Below are positions 18,448 through 26,361 of a stretch of 64,000 nt of DNA, in pieces. Made by a program: the position numbers and the translations under genes. How positions within the stretch are numbered: the first letter of the stretch is position 1; every line of letters starts with the position of its first letter. The stretch is from Acidobacteriota bacterium (GTDB taxonomy: Bacteria > Acidobacteriota > Terriglobia > Versatilivoradales > Versatilivoraceae). The stretch is from the NCBI GenBank assembly GCA_028875575.1, contig JAPPDF010000009.1, positions 1 to 64,000 of the forward strand. Reading direction: 5' to 3'. Under the pieces are notes generated by a model. The model saw only the letters and a program-made list of their open reading frames with translations. It ran no database searches and was not told the origin of the DNA.

Positions 18448-18648
18448 ATGTATAGCCTGTTACACTCCCTCCCTCTTTCCCGAATCGCATTGGAACAGCT
18501 TCCCGCTGCAGCGGGCGCCCTGATCGTGGCTGAAAGCTTCTACAAGTTTGGAAGTTTCAGCCTCGAGTGCCTGGCTTTTCTAGCCACCTGGTACGCATTC
18601 GATCTGGTTCTTTCCCTGTTTCGCAGAAGGCGCCGGGGATCGATCTGA
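18448..18648 (+). CDS. Small membrane protein
   Basis: 66 residues. One or two hydrophobic segments (LEQLPAAAGALIVAESF and ECLAFLATWYAFDLVLSLF) end in a basic tail RRRRRGS, which suggests an N-out/C-in inner-membrane peptide. The segment FYKFGSFSLECLAFLATWY looks like a conserved small-protein core rather than random translation. GAGGAA lies about 13 bases upstream of the ATG, a little far. Function unknown. Confidence 0.55.
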   Translation: MYSLLHSLPLSRIALEQLPAAAGALIVAESFYKFGSFSLECLAFLATWYAFDLVLSLFRRRRRGSI

Positions 18649-18958
18649 CCAGGGTTGCCAGTGGCCGCTGCCCGGCTTCCGCCCCCAACCGCATCAGCCT
18701 TCAACTGGCGGCTCGGCTTCTGCAACTCCCCCTCAGGGTGAGCGTAATTCCTTTTTCCTGGTCCTTCGTGTCCCTTCGCGGATCACTCTCTTGTGACCCG
18801 TCCCTGACCGTGGCAGATCGCTTCGTGGGTCACTCTTTTCGGGTGCTGCCGGGCTGAAGCCGAGGAAACCTTCTCCGGGATCTATCTTTTCCGACGGCGA
18901 CTTGCTATCATTTCGGGATCCATATCAGCAAAAAGCGACATCGCCGGGGAGAACCAGG
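18649..18958. repeat. Intergenic region with a CACGAAG-type repeat fragment
   Basis: Non-coding. At about 18750-18842 a block reads as the complement of repeat A heptamers (CCTTCGTG TCCCTTCGCG and later CTTCGTGGGTCACTC). Similar blocks lie at 10575, 22800, 24390 and 54830. No other structure is seen. Confidence 0.5.
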
Positions 18959-20689
18959 ATGCAACCGATCACCAGACGAAGTTTCATGATTGTAGGAGCC
19001 GGTGGATTGGCTCAGTTGCTGCATGCCGGCCCCAGGCCCAAGCGGGCCGGAGCAGTCGGCAAGAAGCGGCGGCTTCTGTTCAATTGGGACGGGTCCATGA
19101 TTCACTGCTGGGGCCGAACCGCATTGCCCCATTCCTATGGTCCCCTCACGCGGGAGCAGTTTACCTCTCTGGTATTCGACCCCATCGAGAACACGGGCGT
19201 GGACACCCTCATGTTCAGTTTCGGTAGCGGCAACGTGGCCGAATATCAGAGCAACGTGCTGGAGTGGCCGGGCGAGGCCGACCGGTTCAAGTTTCCGGAG
19301 AGCAAGACCTGGCACGGCGGGACGGAGGTCGATCCCAAGGACCAGTATCTCAACCCCAAGAGCCTGGCGGACGCCGGCCACAATCCTCCCAAGGTGATCG
19401 TGGAGGAGTGCCGCAAGCGCGGCCTGGATGCTTTCGTCTCCCTCAGGATGAATGACATCCATGACGGCCAGCACGCCAGAGGCGCCTTGCCCAACCCGGA
19501 ACTGCCCACCTTCAAGCGAATCAACCCCGACTGGTTGGTGGATGATCTCGACTGGTGGACGGCGCTGAACTTCGCCCATCCCAGAGTCCGGGCCCTGAAG
19601 CTCAAGGTCGCCGAGGAGTTCTTCGATCGCTGGGATTTCGATGGCATCGAGTTGGACTGGTTGCGGCACACGCTCTACTTCCAACGGGGTACCGAGCGAG
19701 AAAACGGGAAGTACCTGACCGAGTTCATGCGCACCATCCGCAAGAGCCTTAACGAGAAGGCCAAGCGCCGGGGCCGGCCCATCGAGATTGCCATCCGCAT
19801 CCCGGAGAAGCTGGAGTGGTGCGCACTGGGCGGTTTCGAAATCGAAAAGTGGATCGAAGAGGATCTGGCGGATATGCTGATCCTGGGTCAGGGCCTGACC
19901 GAGCTGCCGACTCTTAGCGAGTTTCGAGGCCTGATGAAGGCTCGCCAACTTCCCATCTATCCCAGCCTCTACAGTTACGGGAACAGCTACCGCGTCAGCC
20001 CGGACGAGGTTATTCGAGGGAGCGCCTCCAATCTGTGGCGGGACGGCGCCGACGGCCTTTACACCTTCAACTGGTTCATGTATGGCAGTTGGCGGAAACA
20101 CCTGCTGAACGAGATCGGCGATCCCAAGCGCATGAGGAAAAAGGACAAGCACTACACGGCCGTTCAGCGGTTCGAGGCCAGCCCCCGAGCCCCGGGCGCC
20201 GACTACGTGCGCTACAACACGGTTTCCAAGGGAGCCCCAGTCCCCTTCAACTTGAACGTGGCCGACGGCGCCAAATCGCTTTACATGCCGGTTGCCGACG
20301 ACTTCAAGACCAGCAAGCCCAAGACGGCCGAGCTGTGGATGGCGCTGGACTATTCCAAGCCGGGGGACCGTCTGACGGTTTCGGTGGGTGACACCGTGCT
20401 GGAGCCCGCCGGAGTGGATGTGGCCTCCAGCTGGCAGGACGTGGGTTACCGAATCGCCCCCTTGCCCGGCAACGGCATGATCGGATTTCCTGCCGACAAA
20501 CCCTTCGACATGCATTTCAAGGCCTTGAAGTTTCAGGTTCCCATCGCGGCCCTCAAGAGTGGCCGCAACCCGGTGTCCATTCGGCTCAACTACCGGGGGC
20601 CCGGTTCGGACAAGCCCCTGAGGATCAGGCGAGTCGAGCTGGTCACCCGAATGTCCGAGACCCGCACCATCAGCCGCGCTGCGGTGTAG
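18959..20689 (+). CDS. Tat-exported GH-like TIM-barrel protein (paralogue 1)
   Basis: 576 residues. The Tat leader is MQPITRRSFMIVGAGGLAQLLHAG. The body is probably a (beta/alpha)8 glycoside-hydrolase-like domain of the GHL10/COG1649 type, with DGIELDW (D228, E231, D233) on a core strand, IAIRIPEKLEW later, and a window-wide signature GADGLYTFNW near the end of the barrel. The C-terminal 150 residues look like a beta-sandwich carbohydrate-binding domain (ELWMALDYSKPGDRLTVSV ... NPVSIRLNYRG). Four paralogues lie on the minus strand at 24457-34657. No biochemical function can be assigned. ATG 18959 is preceded by GGGGAGAACCAGG; a longer frame from 18902 would put residues ahead of the Tat motif. 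Confidence 0.82.
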   Translation: MQPITRRSFMIVGAGGLAQLLHAGPRPKRAGAVGKKRRLLFNWDGSMIHCWGRTALPHSYGPLTREQFTSLVFDPIENTGVDTLMFSFGSGNVAEYQSNVLEWPGEADRFKFPESKTWHGGTEVDPKDQYLNPKSLADAGHNPPKVIVEECRKRGLDAFVSLRMNDIHDGQHARGALPNPELPTFKRINPDWLVDDLDWWTALNFAHPRVRALKLKVAEEFFDRWDFDGIELDWLRHTLYFQRGTERENGKYLTEFMRTIRKSLNEKAKRRGRPIEIAIRIPEKLEWCALGGFEIEKWIEEDLADMLILGQGLTELPTLSEFRGLMKARQLPIYPSLYSYGNSYRVSPDEVIRGSASNLWRDGADGLYTFNWFMYGSWRKHLLNEIGDPKRMRKKDKHYTAVQRFEASPRAPGADYVRYNTVSKGAPVPFNLNVADGAKSLYMPVADDFKTSKPKTAELWMALDYSKPGDRLTVSVGDTVLEPAGVDVASSWQDVGYRIAPLPGNGMIGFPADKPFDMHFKALKFQVPIAALKSGRNPVSIRLNYRGPGSDKPLRIRRVELVTRMSETRTISRAAV

Positions 20690-20742
20690 CCCATATCTGA
20701 TTTGGGGCTCCTGTCTCGCCCTCCCGTTCGACGACGGTGGGT

Positions 20743-20764
20743 GGCCGCTCCGCCCGGAGCGGCC
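20743..20764 (+). terminator. Possible terminator hairpin
   Basis: Perfect 9-base stem GGCCGCTCC (20743-20751) and GGAGCGGCC (20756-20764) with a 4-base loop, 54 bases after the GH-like gene stop. There is no T-run, so termination strength is doubtful. Confidence 0.35.
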
Positions 20765-20853
20765 GGTTGGGGTCTCGTCCGTCAGCAGTACCCCTTTTAC
20801 AACTCATTCACGTTATTGCGGTTTCAGTACAGGTGTACAGTCAGGTCAAGGCA

Positions 20854-22101
20854 ATGGCGGAAGAATCGGATGTCCTGGTGATTGGTGGCGGGGCGGTGGG
20901 GGTCTGCACGGCCTACTTCCTGGCCCAGAGGGGTTGCCGGGTTACCTTGATCGAGAAGGGGGAGATCTGTTCCGGCTGCTCTTACGGCAACGCCTGCATG
21001 ATCGTGCCCAGTCACGCCATGCCGGTCCCGGCGCCGGGCGTCATCGGCAAGTCCCTGAAGTGGATGTTCAGGGAAGACAGCCCGCTGTTGATCAGGCCCC
21101 GGGTCGACTGGCAGCTCTATTCCTGGCTGCTGCAGTTCGCCGCCTCCTGCCGCCGCCGGCCCATGGAACGAGCCATCCCCGTTTTGCGGGACATGGGCCG
21201 CACAAGCCTGCTCCTGTTTCGGGAGTTGGCTGCCACCGAAGAGCTCAGCTTCGACTTCGAGCAGCGGGGGCTGATGAGCGTCTACACCACGGCGGCCGGA
21301 ATGGAGGAGGGCAGGGAGGAGGCCGAGATCATGGCCAGGCACGGCATGGATCTCAAGGTCCTGTCAGGGGACCAGGCCCGGGAACTGGAGCCCGCGCTCA
21401 ACCGGAGGGTGGTAGGCGCTCTCTATTCCGCCGAGGACGCCCATGGCAATTCCCATCGGTTTGTCACCGGCCTGGGAGAAACCCTCGGCAGGCATGGGGT
21501 GGCCGTCAGGACGGGGACCCAAGTAACCGGCTGGTTGCGTGAGGGAGGACGGCCTGCCGGAGTCCGAACGGAGCAGGGAGATTTCCGCGCCCGTGAAATC
21601 GTTTTGGCCATGGGGTCCTGGACACCCTTGCTGGCCCGGGAACTGGGAGTCCGGGTCCCGGTTCAGGCCGGAAAGGGGTACAGCCTGACCATGGACCGGC
21701 CGGCGCTCAGCCCGAAGATTCCCCTCATCCACGCGGAAAGAAAAGTAGCGGTGACTCCCATCGGCAGTCGCCTGCGATTCGCGGGAACCATGGAGTTTGC
21801 CGGGATCGATCTGAGCTTGAACCCGACCCGTACCGATGCCATCCGGCGGGGGGCTCTGGAGGTGCTCTCAGGGGCCGAAAATCCCGCCAACGTGGAGCGC
21901 TGGTGCGGCTTGCGCCCCTGCACCCCGGACGGGCTGCCCATCATCGACCGGCTTCCCCGCCATCCCCACGTCTACCTCTCCACCGGCCATGCCATGCTGG
22001 GGTATACCCACGGCCCCGTCAGCGGCAAGCTGATGGCCGAGATGGTCTGCGGGGAACCACTCTCCCTTCCCTTGGAACCCCTCAGCCTTGGGCGGTTCTG
22101 A
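20854..22101 (+). CDS. FAD-dependent amino-acid/amine oxidoreductase (DadA-like)
   Basis: 415 residues of the DAO family (PF01266). The Rossmann FAD motif GGGAVG is at 11-16 in VLVIGGGAVGVCTAYFLAQ. The family-typical GYSLTMDRP and the C-terminal RPCTPDGLPIIDRLPRHPHVYLSTGHAMLGYTHGPVSGKLMAE (second FAD-contact segment) resemble DadA-type D-amino-acid dehydrogenases. Likely substrates are D-amino acids or N-substituted amino acids. The frame is open back to 20737, but ATG 20854 begins immediately before the FAD strand and is preceded by AAGG. It follows the GH-like gene with a hairpin in between. Confidence 0.9.
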   Translation: MAEESDVLVIGGGAVGVCTAYFLAQRGCRVTLIEKGEICSGCSYGNACMIVPSHAMPVPAPGVIGKSLKWMFREDSPLLIRPRVDWQLYSWLLQFAASCRRRPMERAIPVLRDMGRTSLLLFRELAATEELSFDFEQRGLMSVYTTAAGMEEGREEAEIMARHGMDLKVLSGDQARELEPALNRRVVGALYSAEDAHGNSHRFVTGLGETLGRHGVAVRTGTQVTGWLREGGRPAGVRTEQGDFRAREIVLAMGSWTPLLARELGVRVPVQAGKGYSLTMDRPALSPKIPLIHAERKVAVTPIGSRLRFAGTMEFAGIDLSLNPTRTDAIRRGALEVLSGAENPANVERWCGLRPCTPDGLPIIDRLPRHPHVYLSTGHAMLGYTHGPVSGKLMAEMVCGEPLSLPLEPLSLGRF

Positions 22102-22171
22102 CCGCTGTCTGAAACACCCCGGTTTCACCCTGTTTCAGCCTCCCCGACGTATGGGACGGCGGTGCGCCTGG

Positions 22172-22214
22172 GTGAATAGTGAATAGTGAATAGTGGAGAG
22201 TGAAGAGTGAAGAG
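22172..22214. repeat. Heptamer tandem array (GTGAATA/GTGAAGA)
   Basis: Consecutive 7-base units GTGAATA x3, GTGGAGA, GTGAAGA, GTGAAGA. The complementary type (TCTCCAC, TATTCAC, TCTTCAC, TCCCCAC) lies at about 22910-22937, so the two arrays face each other across the repeat A copy. Confidence 0.6.
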
Positions 22215-22377
22215 CTGTTTGATCGACACGCAAAGCAACTGGTCGGTGGCGGCGCAGTCCTTCAAATAAGTCCCGCCCCCCGCCCTGCCGGGCGGATCAT
22301 ACGAGAGTGAAACTACGAATCTTCATAGCCTGTCGGGAACAAGGATCATGTTCCGTTAGAACGGTGTTCTACCTATT

Positions 22378-22857
22378 GAACATCGATGCACAGGATGCAC
22401 AGGATTAACAGGACGAGATCTTCCTGCACCAGAAGCCGGCTCGGGCGATGATCCGGTGCGGATTTGCGGATTCCCGGCATTAGAAGCTAGTGTCCTGTCC
22501 CATTAATTCGGTGAATTATTTGAGACGTTAACTCATTGAATTCATTCTAATTTCTAGCCGAAACACTGCAATTGAACTTCTGAGACAGGACACTAGCCGT
22601 TTCCTGAAAAAATCCTGTGCATCCTGTGCATCGATGTTAATCATCCTTGTAAGTCACGATGTGGTGGGAAGCGCCCACTACCGGCTTCGCCGCGGTTCTT
22701 GTTGCCCCTTCACGGAAAATCCTTTTGTCCCTGGTGCCCTTCATTGACCCCCTTGCCGACCCTTGGCGCATCCCTCTCAAGCCTGCTCCAACCTCTTGGT
22801 GGCCATTCGTAGTCCTTCGTGTCACTTCGTGGGTCACTCATTTTTCTGTTGTTTCAA
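22378..22857. repeat. Composite intergenic repeat A, copy 2 (inverted)
   Basis: Inverted relative to 10557-10906 with the same order of blocks, both ends of the ACATCGATGCACAGGAT segment, and the CACGAAG-type part. It is longer only because a 102-base element is inserted at 22491-22592. This pair therefore gives an empty-site comparison for that insertion. Confidence 0.75.
22491..22592. mobile_element. 102-base MITE-like insertion with CTAG target duplication
   Basis: Element with terminal inverted repeats TGTCCTGTC (22491-22499) and GACAGGACA (22584-22592), extending to 10 of 11 matches. It is directly flanked by CTAG on both sides (22487-22490 and 22593-22596). The copy of repeat A at 10557-10906 has no such insert: there the corresponding sequence runs straight through, with GCCAG (10811-10815 region, reverse orientation) in place of the duplicated CTAG. 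It is too short to encode a transposase, so it would need an enzyme from elsewhere in the genome. Confidence 0.7.
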
Positions 22858-22936
22858 GTAAGGCAAGTCATCGGGCGCTTGCCCGTTCCCGAACCCCGCG
22901 GCTGTTCACTCTCCACTATTCACTCTTCACTCCCCA

Positions 22937-24316
22937 CTACGACCCGCTCGTCCAGACGGGACCGGCCTCGGTTCGTTTCCACATCCTTTCGAACTCGGCC
23001 GTGCCCACTTCGTCCCAGAAGTCAGTCTCCACCGGATTGGCATAGCCCGGGACAGGTCCCGGGACGTGGGGGCCGTGTCCGGAGTACCGCCGCCCGAATC
23101 CCGGCGGACTCAGAAACTTGATGTTGGCGCCCTCGGCATCGGGATCGAAGCGGAAATAGAGGTGCGGCCCCGGACGGTAGCGCACCCTGACCAGGAACCG
23201 TGTCTGTTTGGGGCGGGGCGCCCGGGCCAGCCGCTCCAGCTTTTTCCTGTCGATCCTCACCCCGAGACCAGGTCCCTGCGGAACCGCCACGCTGCCGCCC
23301 ACCACCGGCATGGACTCGACGGTCACGTCTTCCGCCCAGAGATTGCAAAGGGCTACATGGTCCAGAGAGGCCATGGGATAGACGGCCGCCTGGTGGGCCA
23401 GGAAGGCCTGGTTGATGGTCCCCCCGGCCATCTGCAGCAGGAAGGGGGTGTTGGTGCTCTCCGCCATGGCCGCCAGCTTCCTGGCTGAGCCGATACCGGC
23501 ATGGCTGGACATGAACCCGTCAGAGAGCCCCCTGCGCATAAAGACCTCGGCCGGGCCATGGTGGATCAGGATCGGGATGGCGCACTTTTCGCGAAGCAGG
23601 CGATAGCCGTCCTGGTCGATGGATCGGATGGGATCTTCGATCCGCCCGGCAATGGGAAATCGTTCCAGCTCCTTGAGGACCGGATAGACGGCTTCGAAGC
23701 TGGAATCCTCGTTGAAGTCGTACTGGACTCGAAATCCCCGGGGGGCCGCCTCCTGCATGGCGGCAGTCTGGTCGACCACGTTCTGCAGGACGTCCACGTG
23801 GTATTTCATCCAGCGGTAACCGCGTTTCGACAATTGCCTCACTTCTTCGGCCATCTGCCGGGGAGGTTGCGACATCGTCCAGGCGGCGATGGGGACCCAG
23901 GACCGCACCCGAGGCCCGATCAGTTTCCAGGCCGGCAGACCCAGCGCCTTGCCCATCAGGTCGTAGACGGCCATGTTCATGGGCAGGTTCCGAGGGTCGT
24001 TGATCCAATCGAAGGGACTGGTGCCCAGATAGTCCTTGAAGTCGCTCCAGGGAGATCCCCAATTCTCCCCGTAGCCCTCGATCCCAGCATCGGTCTTGAC
24101 GATGTAGATGGTCCGCAACCGGCTGTGCAGCCCCTGGTAGCGAAACAGCCACTCGGCATGGTAGTCGTGGTAGGGAGGAAGCACCTCGTGCGCTTCGATT
24201 TCGGTTATCTTAATCTTCCGGGCCAGTTGCGAGAACAGCGACGACGACCAGAAGGGCAGGCCGGCCGCGGCCAGCCCGGATTGACGAAGAAAACCGCGCC
24301 GGTGAATGAGAGCCAT
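22937..24316 (-). CDS. Mandelate racemase/muconate lactonizing enzyme family protein (copy 1)
   Basis: 459 residues, enolase superfamily, with a Tat-like leader MALIHRRGFLRQSGLAAAGLP at the N-terminus that is unusual for this cytoplasmic family. N-terminal capping domain to about 130, then a TIM barrel with the catalytic-type Lys171 (WMKYH), metal ligands D200 (YDFN) and E227 (RIEDP). The third acidic ligand expected after the next strand is not seen: the strand reads IPILIHHGPAE, with H252/H253. Predicted sugar-acid dehydratase or epimerase-like enzyme, specificity unknown. ATG 24316 follows GGGAGG; a 48-codon upstream extension falls in repeat DNA. Paralogue of 26362-27741. Confidence 0.87.
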   Translation of the reverse strand: MALIHRRGFLRQSGLAAAGLPFWSSSLFSQLARKIKITEIEAHEVLPPYHDYHAEWLFRYQGLHSRLRTIYIVKTDAGIEGYGENWGSPWSDFKDYLGTSPFDWINDPRNLPMNMAVYDLMGKALGLPAWKLIGPRVRSWVPIAAWTMSQPPRQMAEEVRQLSKRGYRWMKYHVDVLQNVVDQTAAMQEAAPRGFRVQYDFNEDSSFEAVYPVLKELERFPIAGRIEDPIRSIDQDGYRLLREKCAIPILIHHGPAEVFMRRGLSDGFMSSHAGIGSARKLAAMAESTNTPFLLQMAGGTINQAFLAHQAAVYPMASLDHVALCNLWAEDVTVESMPVVGGSVAVPQGPGLGVRIDRKKLERLARAPRPKQTRFLVRVRYRPGPHLYFRFDPDAEGANIKFLSPPGFGRRYSGHGPHVPGPVPGYANPVETDFWDEVGTAEFERMWKRTEAGPVWTSGS

Positions 24317-24387
24317 GGTGCCTCCCGGGGAGGGGAAGAAGATATTTTGAGGGCCACGCCCGCTGCAGCTTGATGGCGAAGAAACTT

Positions 24388-24458
24388 GTTTTTCCAGTCT
24401 TTCTACCTGTGTCTTCGTGGTCCTTCGTGTCCCTTCGTGGATAACTCTTTTTTCTTTC
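24388..24458. repeat. CACGAAG-type repeat fragment
   Basis: Short block, TCTTCGTGGTCCTTCGTGTC followed by CCTTCGTGGATAACTC, in the 140-base gap between the GH-like gene and the MR/MLE gene. It matches the heptamer part of repeat A. Confidence 0.55.
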
Positions 24459-26124
24459 AACCGGACTTGTAGTTCACCGACGCCTCCACCAGGCCCAGTC
24501 TCAGGGGGGTGGTCAGTTTGGGGGTGCGTTTCACCAGTCGAACCTGGATGACGTTGATTCCCTGCTTCAGGGGCGGGGTGGCGACGTCGTATTCCAGGGT
24601 CCCCGTCAGATACTCTCCTTGGTAGGGACCGCGCCTCCTGTTCCAGTAGGAGACCAGGTCGAAGGAGGGGGACTGCTTGTCGGGCAGGCGCTCCCCGTTG
24701 AGATGGACCTCGATCTGGTCTTCTAGGGTGCGGTTCTCGAACAGGAGGCGCAGCTTGACACTGTCCAGGGTGCCATTGCGCGTGGCCGATTCCAGGTCAT
24801 CGGAAATCCTGAGTCGCAGGCGGGGGCCGCCTCCGGGCGGCGTCTCGGTGAGGTCCACCGGGAGCTGCACCGCCGGCACCGCCGATGAAAAGGCTGCGCC
24901 GTGGTTGTTCCATGCGCCGGGGAACCAGCGTCGCTTGTCCATCTGGTAGCGTTTGTCCAGGGTGGCCAGCCGCTCGGGGTCGCCGATTTCCCGGAAAAAC
25001 TGCCGCTTCCAATCCGTTTCCTGGGCGAAGTAGTTGAACAGCTGCAGTCCGTCGGCCCCGCCCTGCCAGAAGCGCATGGCGATGGCTCGGTTGACGTCCA
25101 GGTCGGCAGTGGGTCCGCTCATGTAGCGGAGCAGCTCCAGTCCGCCCAGCACCCGGCAATCGGTGCCGCGGGCCGCCTCCACGAACGATTCGAAGGGCAT
25201 GTCGAAGGGAATGAAGCCCCCTCCCGCAATGAGCAGGTCCACCAGGCCCTCCCGGATCCAGGTGCGCACGTCCAGACCCACCCGCAGGGCGTCGGCGAAG
25301 GTGGGCGGGACCCGCATGGCCAGTTCGATCTTGCGGCCGGTCTCCCGGCTTACCTGGTCCCGGCGGCGCTTGATTTGCCGCAGCATGTCGGTCATGTGGT
25401 GGTGATTCTCCACCGCCTCGTGCAACTTGAAAAAGGCCGGGTGCCGCATGAAGTCCAGCTCCACGCCGTCCACCTGAAATCGGGTGAAGACCTCGGTGAT
25501 GGTGGCCGCCATGTGCTCGCGGACTTCCGGGATGGCATAGTTCAAGCCCATGCGGATCCCCCATTCCTTGCTCTCCTTGGAATAGCCGGCGGGGTGCCCG
25601 ATCAGCCATTGGGGGTGTTTGAGCCGAAACTCGCTGTGGTTGGGGGAGCTGGGATCCACGCCGTAGTGGCTGTTCATGCGAAAGGAGCCGAACAGGCCCA
25701 TGCCTTCCTCCCGGCACACCTCGGCAAAGGTCGCCAGGGGCCCCTTGCCCGATTCAATGAGTCGCCGGACATTTTCGTAGACGCGCCATTCCCAGTCGCT
25801 TTTGAAGGTTCCGTGCCGGCGGCCGAAAACCTCGGCGACCTCGCTCTCATAGTGGTAGACCTCGCGGTCGCCCAGACAGAAGCAGATGGTATCGACCGGG
25901 GTTCCCTGGTAGGTCCGGACCACCTGGCGGAAGTGCTCGGCGGTCAGCGGAGGATCGCTCCCCATGATGGCGCCGTCGTGGTTGGACAGCATGCGGCGGC
26001 CCTTGTTACCGGCAGGAACGGGGCGGCCCCAGCCCGGATTCACAAGGGGCGAGGTCAAGCCTCCCAACCAGGGGCCGGCCAGCAAGCCGCCGCCGACTGT
26101 CTTGAGGAACCGTCTTCGTCTCAT
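24457..26124 (-). CDS. Tat-exported GH-like TIM-barrel protein (paralogue 2)
   Basis: 555 residues. Tat leader MRRRRFLKTVGGGLLAG. The barrel core motif VDGVELDFMRH carries D219, E222, D224, the arrangement closest to paralogue 1 (both ELD). LAMRVPPTFADALRVGLDVRTWI and GGADGLQLFNYFA are other shared segments. The C-terminal part has a beta-sandwich with EDQIEVHLNGERLPD and GINVIQVRLVKRTP, also found in the other paralogues. ATG 26124 is preceded by AAGGAGGTGTC, an excellent ribosome binding site. It lies between the two MR/MLE genes, which suggests a joint pathway. Confidence 0.84.
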   Translation of the reverse strand: MRRRRFLKTVGGGLLAGPWLGGLTSPLVNPGWGRPVPAGNKGRRMLSNHDGAIMGSDPPLTAEHFRQVVRTYQGTPVDTICFCLGDREVYHYESEVAEVFGRRHGTFKSDWEWRVYENVRRLIESGKGPLATFAEVCREEGMGLFGSFRMNSHYGVDPSSPNHSEFRLKHPQWLIGHPAGYSKESKEWGIRMGLNYAIPEVREHMAATITEVFTRFQVDGVELDFMRHPAFFKLHEAVENHHHMTDMLRQIKRRRDQVSRETGRKIELAMRVPPTFADALRVGLDVRTWIREGLVDLLIAGGGFIPFDMPFESFVEAARGTDCRVLGGLELLRYMSGPTADLDVNRAIAMRFWQGGADGLQLFNYFAQETDWKRQFFREIGDPERLATLDKRYQMDKRRWFPGAWNNHGAAFSSAVPAVQLPVDLTETPPGGGPRLRLRISDDLESATRNGTLDSVKLRLLFENRTLEDQIEVHLNGERLPDKQSPSFDLVSYWNRRRGPYQGEYLTGTLEYDVATPPLKQGINVIQVRLVKRTPKLTTPLRLGLVEASVNYKSG

Positions 26125-26136
26125 GACACCTCCTTG

Positions 26137-26330
26137 GGGCTCTTGCAAATTTCGGCAGGGGGACCATTACCGGAAATGGCCACAAAAGGCACAAAAACAC
26201 AATTTGTGACCCTTGTGCTTTTTGTGGTTAGACAGGCCTTATCACCAGGTCGCACCCGATAATGACAATGGCAGAACCTCAGGTTTGCCGGCAAGATGAC
26301 CTGCCCCGCCACGAATTTTGCAAAAAGCTC
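26137..26330. repeat. Dispersed repeat B, copy 2
   Basis: 194 bases, same length as copy 1. It begins GGCTCTTGCAAATTTCGGC and ends with the complement of GAGCTTTTTGCAAAATTCG. The internal hairpin has arms CCACAAAAGGCACAAAA and TTTTTGTGG. It fills nearly the whole gap between the second MR/MLE gene and the GH-like gene. Confidence 0.75.
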
Positions 26331-26361
26331 CCTTTACAATTGAATCCACTGGCCGCATCGG

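Larger units (their letters stand above)
22102..22936. other. Large repeat-filled intergenic region
   Basis: About 835 bases between convergent genes with no coding signal. It contains: a hairpin CTGAAACA/TGTTTCAG at about 22107-22137; a heptamer array at 22172-22214; an inverted copy of repeat A at 22378-22857 that carries a nested 102-base element; and a complementary heptamer array at 22905-22938, which runs into the stop codon of the next gene. Confidence 0.7.
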
